Shown: positions 1 through 8,569 of the stretch, one piece after another
How positions within the stretch are numbered: the stretch's first letter is position 1
Layout of the letters: each line of letters starts with the position of its first letter
Source: Metasolibacillus sp.
GTDB lineage: Bacteria; Bacillota; Bacilli; Bacillales_A; Planococcaceae
DNA length: 64,000 nt
Direction of reading: 5' to 3'
NCBI RefSeq assembly: GCF_025291715.1
Contig: NZ_JAMBIZ010000001.1
Coordinates: 1 to 64,000, forward strand
The notes under the pieces: generated by a model
The model's input: the letters and a program-made list of their open reading frames with translations, nothing else
The model's database searches: none
What the model was told of the DNA's origin: nothing
Position numbers and translations under genes: made by a program

Positions 1-140
1 CAAGAGTATTCGTTTTTCTTTATAAAAGGAAAAACAAGAAAACAGAAAATTCAGTTAAAATTTATGCGACGCTAGTGATCCAAACTATTGTATATAAAAA
101 TAAAAAGAGCTTTTATAGCTATAATGGGGAGAGTTAATGT

Positions 141-707
141 ATGAAGATTATTAAAAAGACATTTGTTTTTTGTACGATATTTTCAGCTTTATTATATTTG
201 AATCCTAAAATTTCATATGCAGATATTCACAGTAATACTCGTGTTTTTAATGGTGTGACTCTTAATTCATCAGTGAATAATTCATTTATAATAAATGGAA
301 CTACTTATTACTATAGTAATGTTTGGGAACAAGCTAGAAAAAACTGGCATGGTCAGGCGGGTATTAGTTTAAATTACAGTACTCATAACTGGGCAGACAA
401 ATATTATGTAGGAACAACTAGTGAGCCAAACTTAATTGGTAGAGTATTCCTAGTAAATGGTTACCTTGACTATGTTGGTATGGATGATTATTGGATTTTT
501 GTTAACGCTTACATTTACTCGAATACAATGGACTCTAAGAACATGAGCTATGCACAAAGAATTTCTAATGCAACTCATGAAATTGGCCATACTTTAAAAT
601 TAAAACATCCAACAGACTCAACAAAAAGTTCAGTAATGAAGCAGGGTATACAAAGTATTGGTCCTACTAGCTATGATTATAGTGAATTAAAAAGAAAATG
701 GAATTGA
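141..707 (+). CDS. Secreted metzincin-like zinc metalloprotease
   Basis: This encodes a 188-residue protein with an N-terminal signal peptide (hydrophobic residues about 7-22, likely cleavage after SYA near residue 27). Near the C-terminus it has HEIGHTLKLKH (His146, Glu147, His150, His156), followed by SVM at 164-166, which can serve as the Met-turn of matrixin-type metzincins. Position 8 of the usual HExxHxxGxxH motif is Lys rather than Gly. An extracellular zinc endopeptidase is therefore likely, but the substrate is unknown. The start is preceded by GGGGAGAG. The next gene follows after 13 bases with its own AGGAGG site, so the two are probably cotranscribed. Confidence 0.7.
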   Translation: MKIIKKTFVFCTIFSALLYLNPKISYADIHSNTRVFNGVTLNSSVNNSFIINGTTYYYSNVWEQARKNWHGQAGISLNYSTHNWADKYYVGTTSEPNLIGRVFLVNGYLDYVGMDDYWIFVNAYIYSNTMDSKNMSYAQRISNATHEIGHTLKLKHPTDSTKSSVMKQGIQSIGPTSYDYSELKRKWN

Positions 708-720
708 GGAGGTATAAAAT

Positions 721-1401
721 ATGTCCAAAATTAAAACAACAAAATTATTATTTTCTAGTATAGCAATTGTATCTGTTAGCTTGGTGTTTATTTTTAGTTT
801 GGTGTTGAGTAAAGATAAACATGAAAGACAAATCTCAACTGAGGAAGTTATCTTAAAGCAGGAAAAGGATACGATAAAAACACTTTCTGTAGAAGGGAAT
901 TACTTTCCAATTAATTCCGCAAGAGAGTTATATGATTTATCAGAATTAGTAATCGTAGCCGAACCTGTTGATGATTTTTTAAATCGAAGTCATGTGAATT
1001 TTTACTCTGATGATAATAATTTGGAAGATTATTATACAGAAACGATAGTTAATGTTAAACAAATAATAAAAAAACCAGAAAATTTGGATGTATTTGAAAA
1101 TATAGAATTAACAATTGTCGAGCCATCTGTCGGATTAATAGAAAATAGTAAAAAAGAAAAAATTAAAATTGTAACAGATGGATATTCAGAGCTTAAAAAA
1201 AATGAGAATTATTTGATTTTTTTAATGAGAAATGTGCATGGGGATTATGCATTAATCAGTAATGAACTGAGTAAATATAATTTAGAAAGTACACCTGAGA
1301 CAATGGGACACTATCATCATGAAGATATAAAAACAAAAATAGGAAATGAATTGATTCTGATGGAAGAAATGAGTACTGTGATAGGTATTAAAAACTTATA
1401 A
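721..1401 (+). CDS. Membrane-anchored or secreted protein of unknown function
   Basis: I do not recognise this 226-residue protein. Residues 8-30 form one strong hydrophobic segment after a basic start, so it is an uncleaved anchor or signal peptide with the rest outside the cell. The mature part is rich in Lys, Glu and Asn, with a His-rich stretch (HYHHED) near residue 200. AGGAGG sits just before the ATG. It lies 13 bases after the metalloprotease gene and may be its partner. The region is clearly more AT-rich than the housekeeping genes further on. Confidence 0.6.
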   Translation: MSKIKTTKLLFSSIAIVSVSLVFIFSLVLSKDKHERQISTEEVILKQEKDTIKTLSVEGNYFPINSARELYDLSELVIVAEPVDDFLNRSHVNFYSDDNNLEDYYTETIVNVKQIIKKPENLDVFENIELTIVEPSVGLIENSKKEKIKIVTDGYSELKKNENYLIFLMRNVHGDYALISNELSKYNLESTPETMGHYHHEDIKTKIGNELILMEEMSTVIGIKNL

Positions 1402-1456
1402 TATTAATTTTGAGTGGATAGAAATTTTGTGAAATAAAGTTAACTGGAGGGATGGG

Positions 1457-1870
1457 ATGAAAAGACTATTCATCATTTGCTTCACTTTACTTTTTTTTGT
1501 AATTGGGTGTGAGGAAGAAGAAAATGCGATTTTTACCTTGAAAGAAGTATTAAATTCTTTTGAGCAACAAGGACTTATTGTAGAAGAAACTAGACAGAAA
1601 GATCATAGTATTTTTGGAGAAAAGCTTTATAAAAAACAGCCTAATCTATATCTTTTAAATCAAAAACCATTATATATCTATATTTATAATTCAAGTGCCA
1701 ATAGAATAAAAGCCATAAATGAATTTAGAAAGAAAACTGAAGCAGTTAATCTAGTTTCTTTCAATATATATGAAAAAGATAATATTTTAATTTTTTATTT
1801 TCATGAACAGGATTTGGAAGAAGATTTAGGGGTTGACAAGTTGATAAAAGAAGCATTGAATAATTTATAA
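1457..1870 (+). CDS. Small putative lipoprotein
   Basis: This 137-residue protein starts with a lipoprotein signal peptide: basic start, hydrophobic core, then a lipobox ending in VIGC with Cys at about residue 18, followed by acidic residues. The mature part is about 120 residues and charged, with alternating hydrophobic positions. It resembles small DUF4944-type or other Bacillus lipoproteins only in general form, and I make no functional call. The RBS is GGAGGGATGGG. It follows the two preceding secreted-protein genes in the same direction, suggesting a small cell-surface group. Confidence 0.6.
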   Translation: MKRLFIICFTLLFFVIGCEEEENAIFTLKEVLNSFEQQGLIVEETRQKDHSIFGEKLYKKQPNLYLLNQKPLYIYIYNSSANRIKAINEFRKKTEAVNLVSFNIYEKDNILIFYFHEQDLEEDLGVDKLIKEALNNL

Positions 1871-2017
1871 TAATATTGTTTAAGCCAGATTGCTATCTTT
1901 AGAGAAAAATAAAAAAGGATAAAAGCACAGCAATCTATACATGGCTACTGACGATTTCATTCATTTTATTAGTATGGGTTTTTGTCTATTAATTTTATCA
2001 GCACAATAGGCAGTATG

Positions 2018-2053
2018 AAAAAGCAACCACCACAAAAGGGAGGTTGCTTTTTT
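2018..2053. terminator. Bidirectional rho-independent terminator
   Basis: AAAAGCAACC pairs with GGTTGCTTTTTT across a short loop, with A and T tracts on both flanks. It lies between the lipoprotein gene on the plus strand and the convergent isochorismatase gene on the minus strand and can serve both. The bases from 1871 to here hold no supported gene. Confidence 0.8.
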
Positions 2054-2057
2054 ACTG

Positions 2058-2579
2058 TTAATTCTCTAAATACTCTTCCATATCCAGCACTTCAATGACA
2101 TTCGACCAATGCAGTACAGTGCCAACAAAATCCCGGATATCTAAGCCTGTCATTTCATAGGTGTCAGCATTATTCACTGTATTTGTTGCGTCCTCAATAA
2201 AGGTTGTGCGGAAGCCGCGATCATAGGCAGCAATCGCTGTAAATTGACAGCAAAACTCTGTATTAAAGCCTGTAATATAGACATGCTCAACACCAAAATT
2301 CGCTAACAGCTCCTGCAAGTTTGTTTGATAGAAGGCACTTGGTGTTTTTTTGATAACAAGATGCTCTATATATGGTTGAAAGCGTTCGATGATTTGTGCG
2401 CCTTTGTTAGTAGGATGAAGCACGCTTTCCTGTGCTTCGTCGAAATGCTGAATAAAAATAATAGGCTTTTCCTGTGCCTGAAATGTTTGAATACATTGCT
2501 CGATTTTTGTTAATGTATCGTCACATTGTGTTAAATCAACTAAGCCATGTTGTACATCGATAATTAATAAAGCTTGCAT
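2058..2579 (-). CDS. Isochorismatase-family cysteine hydrolase
   Basis: This 173-residue protein is a cytosolic member of the isochorismatase/nicotinamidase superfamily. The catalytic triad can be read as Asp8 (in LLIIDVQ), Lys77 or Lys78 (VIKKTPSAF) and Cys110 in the motif GFNTEFCC. The residue after the nucleophile is a second Cys instead of the more common Val. The length is typical of the short single-domain members. The substrate cannot be told from sequence; no entB-type or nicotinate genes are adjacent. An AGGAGGAAG site lies directly before the ATG. Confidence 0.85.
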   Translation of the reverse strand: MQALLIIDVQHGLVDLTQCDDTLTKIEQCIQTFQAQEKPIIFIQHFDEAQESVLHPTNKGAQIIERFQPYIEHLVIKKTPSAFYQTNLQELLANFGVEHVYITGFNTEFCCQFTAIAAYDRGFRTTFIEDATNTVNNADTYEMTGLDIRDFVGTVLHWSNVIEVLDMEEYLEN

Positions 2580-2704
2580 GAAGCTTCCTCCTCCAATTTG
2601 AATTTAAATTGAGGACGCTGTAAATGGTGGTGTTTTCATCTAGTTATTTGCTCCTTTAAGTTATCTATATTAATATATTCTATTTGATTCTTGTTTTTCC
2701 TTTA

Positions 2705-3721
2705 TTAAGCAAAATATTGATAATAGATGCTTTTTGCCTGTTGTATATCGGCAGTGCCATGTACGAAGACACGGCCATCTTTAAATGCGGTAAGCTGATA
2801 CTCTTTTACCTGAAAGCTAATAAGAAAATCATTGCAATGGGTGATCTCCTCTGCTGGTAGCTGCTCTTTTAAAGCGAATAAATCACGCATTTTATAGGTA
2901 GGGCGAATTTGCACTGTATCTCGCCCGCACAATGAAGCAAATTTTGTGGTAGCGTTTGGCTGTAAAAATGGATATGTTGGCTTTTCTCCGCATGTAGGAC
3001 AGGTTGGTTTGCGCAATGCCTCAACATTGACAGAGGAAAATGTATTTTGCCACACATCGATAGAAAAAACGGTACCACGCATTGCGTTTTCATTATTCGT
3101 TAAATATTTCAATGCTTCTGCAACCTGCATAGCAGCTGTTATTTGTGAGGCAGAGGCTAAAATGCCCGCTGTGTCACAGGTCGGTCCTGAAGAGGGTAAG
3201 CCACCCATTATGCAATGCAGGCAAGCTGTTTCTCCTGGTTTGATGAAAAAGGAAAGGCTGCTTGAGGCAACACATGCGCCGTAAATCCAAGGGATTTTAT
3301 ATTTATGTGCGATATCGTTCATAATAAAGCGAATATCGAAATGATCTGTGCCATCAATCATTAAGTCAATAGAATGGGTTGCTAGTAGCTGCTCAAAAAA
3401 TTCAACGTTTGCTTCCTCATTGTAGGCATGAATCGTTGTTGTATGATTAATTTCTTGCAAGCGCCTTTTAGCGGCAGCTGCCTTTGGTAAACGTGCTGTA
3501 ACATCTGTTTCGCTGTAAAGCATTTGGCGCTGTAAATTTGATAAATCGACGAAATCACGGTCAACAAGTGAAATTTCACCGATGCCTGCTCGCGCTAGCA
3601 AATCAGCAATTGTTGCACCGAGTGCACCAACACCCACGATGAGAACATGCTTGTTGGCAAGGAGCGCCTGTCCGTTTGTCCCTATAGCGAAAAAGCGTTC
3701 CTGCCTTGAGTAACGGCTCAC
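2705..3721 (-). CDS. thiF: ThiS/MoaD adenylyltransferase ThiF
   Basis: This 338-residue E1-like enzyme adenylates the C-terminal Gly-Gly of ThiS so that sulfur can be added for thiazole synthesis. The N-terminal SRYSRQERF and the dinucleotide loop [13 protein letters not shown] are family hallmarks. Two CxxC pairs (ACLHC near residue 165 and CPTCGE near 242) form the structural zinc site, and PTCDTAG holds the conserved Cys. A C-terminal tail of about 80 residues follows the ThiF core. It is the last gene of the thi operon and overlaps thiG by 4 bases. MoeB is the main alternative, but the context favours ThiF. Confidence 0.9.
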   Translation of the reverse strand: MSRYSRQERFFAIGTNGQALLANKHVLIVGVGALGATIADLLARAGIGEISLVDRDFVDLSNLQRQMLYSETDVTARLPKAAAAKRRLQEINHTTTIHAYNEEANVEFFEQLLATHSIDLMIDGTDHFDIRFIMNDIAHKYKIPWIYGACVASSSLSFFIKPGETACLHCIMGGLPSSGPTCDTAGILASASQITAAMQVAEALKYLTNNENAMRGTVFSIDVWQNTFSSVNVEALRKPTCPTCGEKPTYPFLQPNATTKFASLCGRDTVQIRPTYKMRDLFALKEQLPAEEITHCNDFLISFQVKEYQLTAFKDGRVFVHGTADIQQAKSIYYQYFA

Positions 3722-4485
3722 TTGCTAATTCCTTCTAATGGGCTAGAGGCAGTGGCATAGGTTTTTTTCGCTATACGTCCAGCCTCAAAGCTTTCACGCC
3801 CTGCAATAATGGCATGCTTCATGGCAGAAGCCATTTTTACAGGATCTTTAGCACCTGATACAGCTGTATTTAATAATACCGCATCTGCACCAAGCTCCAT
3901 TGCCTGTGCGGCATCTACCGCAGAGCCAATCCCTGCATCAACGATAACAGGCACCTTTGCCTGCTCGATAATAAACGATAAATTAAGTGGGTTGACAATG
4001 CCCATACCAGAGCCGATTGGGGAAGCACCTGGCATAATTGCATGACAGCCTAAATCCTGCAGTCGTTTTGCTAGCAACACATCATCCGAAGTGTATGGTA
4101 AGACGATAAAGCCTTGTTCAAGTAATAGCTCTGTTGCACGCAACGTTTCTACTGGGTCTGGTAGCAATGTTTGAGGGCATCCGATAATTTCTACTTTCAC
4201 CATATCGCATAAACCAGAGGCTTTTGCTAAATTAGCAATACGCACAGCTTCCTCCGCGTTTTTAGCACCTGCTGTATTCGGCAAGAGCGTATAGTTTTGC
4301 ACATCAATTTTTTCTAAAAAATTGGGCTGTGTTGGCTCGAAAATATTCATGCGGCGCACAGCGAATGTTAAAATTTCTGTTTCTGATATTTTTATAGCTT
4401 CCTTCTGTATATCAAAATCTGTAAATTTTCCTGTCCCTAATAATAGACGGGAATTAAAACGGTATGGTCCAATGTGTAACATCAT
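3718..4485 (-). CDS. thiG: Thiazole synthase ThiG
   Basis: ThiG condenses 1-deoxy-xylulose 5-phosphate, dehydroglycine (from ThiO) and sulfide from ThiS-thiocarboxylate into the thiamine thiazole phosphate. The 255-residue length is normal. Visible signatures are [10 protein letters not shown] near the start, [24 protein letters not shown] with the conserved Lys for imine formation, and [13 protein letters not shown]. It touches thiS on one side and overlaps thiF on the other. Two ATGs are adjacent at the start; the first overlaps the thiS stop by one base. Confidence 0.95.
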   Translation of the reverse strand: MMLHIGPYRFNSRLLLGTGKFTDFDIQKEAIKISETEILTFAVRRMNIFEPTQPNFLEKIDVQNYTLLPNTAGAKNAEEAVRIANLAKASGLCDMVKVEIIGCPQTLLPDPVETLRATELLLEQGFIVLPYTSDDVLLAKRLQDLGCHAIMPGASPIGSGMGIVNPLNLSFIIEQAKVPVIVDAGIGSAVDAAQAMELGADAVLLNTAVSGAKDPVKMASAMKHAIIAGRESFEAGRIAKKTYATASSPLEGISK

Positions 4486-4688
4486 TATCCTCCTCCTACA
4501 AACTGTACAATTTCAATGCGATCATTTGCTTGAATTTTTTTGCCATCACGTTCCGAAGGCTGTAAAATTTCGGCATTTATTTCTACGATGGCAAGCTCCT
4601 TATTGAGCTGTAAATGGTCAAGTAACTGTACGACAGTTGTAATGGACTGTGGCACTTCCATACGATGACCGTTTATATATAAGTGCAA
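4485..4688 (-). CDS. thiS: Sulfur carrier protein ThiS
   Basis: This is a ubiquitin-fold sulfur carrier of about 67 residues ending in VQFVGGG; the terminal Gly-Gly is adenylated by ThiF and thiocarboxylated. I place the start at the TTG at 4688, because the GTG at 4697 is part of the AGGAGGTG ribosome-binding site, and the TTG has an 8-base spacer. The resulting N-terminus, [13 protein letters not shown], matches the family's first beta strand. It sits between thiO and thiG in the operon. Confidence 0.9.
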   Translation of the reverse strand: MHLYINGHRMEVPQSITTVVQLLDHLQLNKELAIVEINAEILQPSERDGKKIQANDRIEIVQFVGGG

Positions 4689-4702
4689 AATAAACACCTC
4701 CT

Positions 4703-5812
4703 TTAAATTGTAAAGCGCTGCAATGCAAATGGGGCTAAACGCTGTTTCGCTGTATTGTCGCCTAATAAAGCTTGGCTACATAAAAGTCCTGTAATAGCAC
4801 TTAATAAAATGCCATTGCGATAATGCCCTGTGCATAAAAATAAATTGCTATATGGCGTCTCTCCCATAATTGGTAGCCCATCCATTGTTTGTGGTCGCAC
4901 CCCACACCATGTTTCGATAATTTCTGCCTTCGTTAATGAGGGCAGTATTTGAATGGCACGTGTTAATAAAGAATGGATGCCACCAGCTGTCACGGCATCG
5001 TCTTCTTGTAAAGGGTAGCTTGTCGCGCCAATTAATATCATTTGCTGCTGTTTTGGTACGATATAGCAGCCATCTGTTGAAAAAATAGTTGCCTTTGGTA
5101 GTTGATGCGCTTTTAGCATTAAGCATTCGCCTTTGACAGGCTGCATTGGGCAATTAATGTTTAATGTAGTTGCCAGCCTTGATGTCCAAGCACCTGCTGC
5201 TAAAACTACCTGTGAAACGGCATAGCGGGTAGAAGCTGTTTGCACATATGTAATTTGCTGCTGCTCCTTTTCAATCGCGATTACTTCCTCGTCGATGATA
5301 TTTGCCCCAAGCTGCTGTATGGCGAGAAATAATGCCTTTGTTAAAGCTCTTGCATTGACTTGATGATCTTCGTAAATATGGAAGCCATTTGCCACGGCTT
5401 GCCCTAATAACGGTTCGTATTGCTGTAAATCACGTTGATTTAACCATTGAATAGATGCAGGGCGGTCGTTATGCAAAAAGTCGTATTGCTGCTGTAAATC
5501 TTGCAAGCCTTGTTTGTTTGTCGCAATTTTAATAAGCCCTGAAGGCAGTAACCCTACATCTTGTGCTGTTAATTCCAACAGCTCCTGTGCAATTTTTTTA
5601 TGCAATGTCCGGCTTTCCAGTGCTAAATTATAAAGCGGCGAAGGGGCATAAAATTCATTTTGACCACCAAGCATACCACCAGCTGCAAGTGATGCTGTTG
5701 TTGTTTTTTCTGCATGGAAAAGCGTTACACGTTGCTGTTGCTTTAATAATTGATAAGCAATGGATAGTCCGATGACACCGCCGCCGATAATCGTAAAGCC
5801 TTCACACTTCAT
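4703..5812 (-). CDS. thiO: Glycine oxidase ThiO
   Basis: This FAD-dependent amine oxidase of 369 residues oxidises glycine to the imine that ThiG uses. The FAD-binding GGGVIGLSIAYQL is at residues 9-21, and the second flavin motif VVLAAGAWTS is mid-protein. Near the C-terminus, GVRPQTMDGLPIMGE and TGHYRNGILL are typical of the ThiO/DAO fold. It lies between tenI and thiS in the same operon. Use of ThiO rather than ThiH is usual for aerobic Bacilli. Confidence 0.93.
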   Translation of the reverse strand: MKCEGFTIIGGGVIGLSIAYQLLKQQQRVTLFHAEKTTTASLAAGGMLGGQNEFYAPSPLYNLALESRTLHKKIAQELLELTAQDVGLLPSGLIKIATNKQGLQDLQQQYDFLHNDRPASIQWLNQRDLQQYEPLLGQAVANGFHIYEDHQVNARALTKALFLAIQQLGANIIDEEVIAIEKEQQQITYVQTASTRYAVSQVVLAAGAWTSRLATTLNINCPMQPVKGECLMLKAHQLPKATIFSTDGCYIVPKQQQMILIGATSYPLQEDDAVTAGGIHSLLTRAIQILPSLTKAEIIETWCGVRPQTMDGLPIMGETPYSNLFLCTGHYRNGILLSAITGLLCSQALLGDNTAKQRLAPFALQRFTI

Positions 5813-5871
5813 ACATTGCCCCCCTTAATCAAAAACGCTTGTGAACGTGTTCGAAGCAGTTCATTTTCGCT

Positions 5872-6444
5872 TTAAATTGGTTTTTCATTGTTTTTCATAG
5901 AAGTTTTGACACTAGCATCAAAAAACATTGAGATTGCCGCATAGCCTTGTGCACCAGCTTGCAGCACCTTTTGGATATTGCTATGTGTCACGCCACCTAG
6001 TGCCAACACAGGTATTTCAATTGCTTGACATATATCAGCGAGCGCTTGAAGCCCTTTAGCAGGTACATCGAGCTTACAAGTGGTCGGGAAAACGGGAGAG
6101 AAATAAATATAATCCATACCGATTGCCACACTTTGGTGAGCTTCCTCCTTTGTATGTGTAGATTGTCCACATAAGAAAGGATGCTGCGTCACATTTCCAG
6201 CTTGTTTTGCTGCAAAATGGCAACCGAGTAAGCCATATTTGTAAGCGAGCTCTATATGCGTATGAACAATCAATTGTTTTGCATTAACACCTGCTTGTAG
6301 AAGCGCAACAATCCCGTTATCAATTTCTGCAAAGGTGAGCTGTTTTTCACGTATAACAATCGCATCCACCGTAGGAGTGATTGCCTTTATTTGAGTGATT
6401 ACTTGTGCTGTTAGACCTTTACCGCTCGTGATGGCATGAATCAT
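5872..6444 (-). CDS. tenI: Thiazole tautomerase TenI
   Basis: This TIM-barrel protein of about 190 residues is related to ThiE and aromatises the thiazole made by ThiG. The motifs GCHFAAKQ, CGQSTHTKEEA and FSPVFPTTCK followed by PAKGLQ fit TenI better than ThiE. The start at 6444 has GGAGGAAAGC before it. An in-frame ATG at 6483 is rejected because it lies inside the riboswitch terminator. It is the first gene of the thi operon, directly under TPP control. Confidence 0.87.
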   Translation of the reverse strand: MIHAITSGKGLTAQVITQIKAITPTVDAIVIREKQLTFAEIDNGIVALLQAGVNAKQLIVHTHIELAYKYGLLGCHFAAKQAGNVTQHPFLCGQSTHTKEEAHQSVAIGMDYIYFSPVFPTTCKLDVPAKGLQALADICQAIEIPVLALGGVTHSNIQKVLQAGAQGYAAISMFFDASVKTSMKNNEKPI

Positions 6445-6459
6445 TTTGCTTTCCTCCAA

Positions 6460-6497
6460 TAAAAAAAGCGTTACCTCTCCCATAGGAAAAGTAACGC
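6460..6497 (-). terminator. Terminator of the TPP riboswitch
   Basis: On the minus strand GCGTTAC pairs with GTAACGC and is followed by seven T residues, just after the THI-box aptamer and before tenI. This is the expression platform: TPP binding should favour the terminator and switch the operon off. Confidence 0.88.
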
Positions 6498-6514
6498 ATA
6501 CTTAAATATCGTAA

Positions 6515-6622
6515 TGACGAATAGGCGACCACTTTCCTACGCTAGTATGAACTAGATCAGGTTCCAGGAATCCCAAAGTTTACTTTGATCTCAGCCGTTC
6601 ACAACGGCACCTCCAGTGGATG
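6515..6622 (-). promoter_or_regulatory. TPP riboswitch (THI box)
   Basis: The minus strand holds the conserved aptamer parts CTGAGATCAAAG and ACCTGATCTAGTTC, and then the downstream GCGTAGGAAAGTGG, in the usual order and spacing. A terminator and the thiazole operon follow. The pyrimidine and pyrophosphate arms of TPP are read by the two helices in this family. Confidence 0.95.
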
Positions 6623-6640
6623 GCTATGTAATTAGTTAAC

Positions 6641-6669
6641 AATATAGCATATGTTTTTTGAGCTGTCAT
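6641..6669 (-). promoter_or_regulatory. Likely SigA promoter of the thi operon
   Basis: Minus strand: ATGACA at 6669-6664 and TATATT at 6646-6641, separated by 17 bases, with the aptamer starting soon after. The -35 differs from TTGACA at one position. Confidence 0.6.
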
Positions 6670-6791
6670 CATGAAAATTATTAATAAGGGTAGCTAGTAA
6701 TTTATCGATATATGTTATTATAGGAGAAATAAGGAATTAATGAAATGTATTGATTTGCTAAAAAATCACTTTGAAAAGGAAGGAAATAATC

Positions 6792-7322
6792 ATGTATTTT
6801 ATTCAAATGTCAGGGTTCCCAGGCTCAGGGAAATCTACTTTGGCAAGAGAGATTGCCACTAAAATGGGCTTTATTATTATCGACCATGATATTGTCAAAT
6901 CGGCCTTATTAAATTCAATTGAGGATAGCTCATTGGATGGAAGGCTTGCAGGCAAAATTAGCTACAACATTGATTTTTCTTTAGTGGATTTCCACTTGTC
7001 TCAAGGGCATAATGTCATCCTTGATAGTCCATGTCTATATGAGGAAATGGTTGAAAAAGGAATACAGTTAGCTCAAAAATATGCTGCAAGCTATAAATAT
7101 ATTGAATGTTATCTTGCTGATTTTTTAGAAATCAATCAGCGTTTACAGAGCCGAGAGCGGATGGTAAGTCAAATTAGTAAAATTCACTCAGAAGAAAATT
7201 TCCATGCAACACTACATGCTGCAAAAAAGCCGCACAACATGCAATGCTTAGTTGTGGATACAGGGCAGCCTTTAGAACAGTACATAGAGGATGTTTTTCA
7301 ATATATTCATTGTGAAAAATGA
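6792..7322 (+). CDS. P-loop kinase-like ATP-binding protein
   Basis: This 176-residue cytosolic protein has Walker A GFPGSGKST at residues 8-16 and a DHD motif in the next strand (IIIDHDIVKSALL). This is the arrangement of small zeta-toxin/adenylylsulfate/gluconate-kinase-like P-loop kinases. A basic lid-like segment (QSRERMVSQ) lies near residue 125. The substrate is unknown. I start at ATG 6792, which has AAGGAAGGA upstream, rather than the in-frame TTG at 6771. It is a stand-alone gene next to an unknown anchored protein. Confidence 0.7.
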   Translation: MYFIQMSGFPGSGKSTLAREIATKMGFIIIDHDIVKSALLNSIEDSSLDGRLAGKISYNIDFSLVDFHLSQGHNVILDSPCLYEEMVEKGIQLAQKYAASYKYIECYLADFLEINQRLQSRERMVSQISKIHSEENFHATLHAAKKPHNMQCLVVDTGQPLEQYIEDVFQYIHCEK

Positions 7323-7367
7323 TATAGATAAAAAGCTATATTTGAAAGAATAGGAGTATGAAGCTAA

Positions 7368-7925
7368 ATGAAAAGAAGTATGATGCAAAAACGCAAGATT
7401 ATTTTAATTGCTATACTCGCTGTTGTACTATTTCTGACAATTGTCTTTCCTTATTCAATTTTGAGTGTTTATCCTGCGGTTCAAGTGAAGATAGATACAG
7501 CTGAGCAGCAAAAATATAATGAGGATTTTGCTGTATTACGCTCATTGTTTGAAGGGCGGATGGGCCAGCCTGATCATGTTGTAACATATTCCGTTGCTGT
7601 ACTGTTATTGTACCAAATGGAATGGCTAACAGAAGCTAACCATCATATGTGGCGTAGTGATTGGGAGCCACTTTTGACAAATGTACAATCAGTGAAAAAA
7701 GAGCTTATTCGTCTAAGCTTACAAGAAGATAATTTTTCGGATGAGGCAAAAGTATATTTACAGCAAATGATTGAAGCTATTATGGAAATAGAGGGGACTG
7801 TATTGCAACACACAAATGGTCATACAAGAAAGCATATTGAAACATCACTGCGTAATTTACATAGTGATATAGCAACTTCATTGAATCTGTATGTGCAATT
7901 TTGGCAAACTTATTATGCTAAATAA
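7368..7925 (+). CDS. Membrane-anchored hypothetical protein
   Basis: I do not recognise this 185-residue protein. A basic start (KRSMMQKRK) and one hydrophobic segment at about 11-33 suggest an N-terminal anchor with an extracytoplasmic, mostly helical domain. Residues 60-180 look like amphipathic helices without cysteines. The RBS is GGAGTATG before the ATG. A strong terminator follows directly, so it ends a transcription unit. Confidence 0.6.
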   Translation: MKRSMMQKRKIILIAILAVVLFLTIVFPYSILSVYPAVQVKIDTAEQQKYNEDFAVLRSLFEGRMGQPDHVVTYSVAVLLLYQMEWLTEANHHMWRSDWEPLLTNVQSVKKELIRLSLQEDNFSDEAKVYLQQMIEAIMEIEGTVLQHTNGHTRKHIETSLRNLHSDIATSLNLYVQFWQTYYAK

Positions 7926-7977
7926 GCTTGAATCATTTTGTTTGATAGGGCAACAAAATGATTCGAGCTTTCATTTT
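7924..7977 (+). terminator. Rho-independent terminator
   Basis: A 19-base arm starting AAGCTTGAATC pairs with its complement, with one G-T pair, across a 9-base loop. A T-rich tail follows. The arm begins at the stop codon of the preceding gene. Confidence 0.75.
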
Positions 7978-8014
7978 GTGGAATTTTCTTAATATTTCCT
8001 GAGCAATATTTTTC

Positions 8015-8214
8015 TTACGTGTCAATACCTTTTAAAAATAGTTGTGAAAAGTGCATGAGTCGCTCTTTTCTTGTCTTCATATCGACTTGGTATGTGAAAG
8101 TAATTATACCATTGATTGAGGTATATGCCATTTGACTAGCGGCTTCTATGTCCTCAATATGCCATTCGTTTGTTTCATTACCAGTCTTGAATATGTCATA
8201 GTAAATATCGAGAC
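8015..8214 (-). pseudogene. C-terminal remnant of a TetR-family regulator
   Basis: Read on the minus strand, this frame gives about 66 residues ending in FSQLFLKGIDT and containing RLDIYYDIFKTGN, EDIEAASQMAYTSING and TFTYQVDM. This is the usual ligand-domain end of TetR-type repressors. No DNA-binding N-terminus exists upstream: the frame runs into a stop at about 8221-8223, and the other side is MFS-like sequence in the opposite direction. It is not expected to be functional. The assignment rests on pattern recognition. Confidence 0.6.
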
Positions 8215-8449
8215 GTTTGCATCAAATGGCATTGTTGGTGAATTAGCAAATATAGCGAATGAATCGGTAATGGGAGCTGTTGAAGTAGCAAGTCTCACAA
8301 ATTTAACAGAGCTTGCAGCAAAAGGGATGGAAGCCTTTAATGATTCCTTTGTAGCAGCTGCTTTAATTGGCGGCATCATTATGTTATTTGTATCACTTAT
8401 TGTTTATATTTTAATCCCTGAATCGTTAGATATTACAAAAAAATTGTGA
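8212..8449 (+). pseudogene. C-terminal remnant of an MFS drug efflux transporter
   Basis: The plus-strand frame encodes AFNDSFVAAALIGG followed by a last membrane helix and the tail PESLDITKKL, as seen at the end of DHA2 (QacA/EmrB-type) transporters. Only about the last 78 residues are present; the rest is missing. The open frame continues upstream to 8132, but that part is antisense to the TetR remnant and does not look like a transporter. It probably formed together with the TetR remnant in one deletion. Confidence 0.6.
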
Positions 8450-8569
8450 ATAAGGCTCAAATATATTAGTGCTAAATCATTACTTGATGAAAAGATATAG
8501 AAACTATTTTACTAATTTTGATATTTATTTTACAATCATAGTAGATTTACATAGAAATGGGGAGCCATT

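Noticed and set aside
1905..2015. A short membrane-peptide frame after the lipoprotein gene
   Set aside because: It has a hydrophobic stretch (TWLLTISFILLVWVFVY) but no start codon after the preceding stop and no RBS; at most debris.
6445..6483. An upstream start for tenI at 6483
   Set aside because: It lies in the riboswitch terminator hairpin; the ATG at 6444 has GGAGGAAAGC at the right distance.
8132..8214. The N-terminal part of the frame ending at 8449 as a real 105-residue protein
   Set aside because: These codons are antisense to the TetR remnant; only the later part looks like a transporter.
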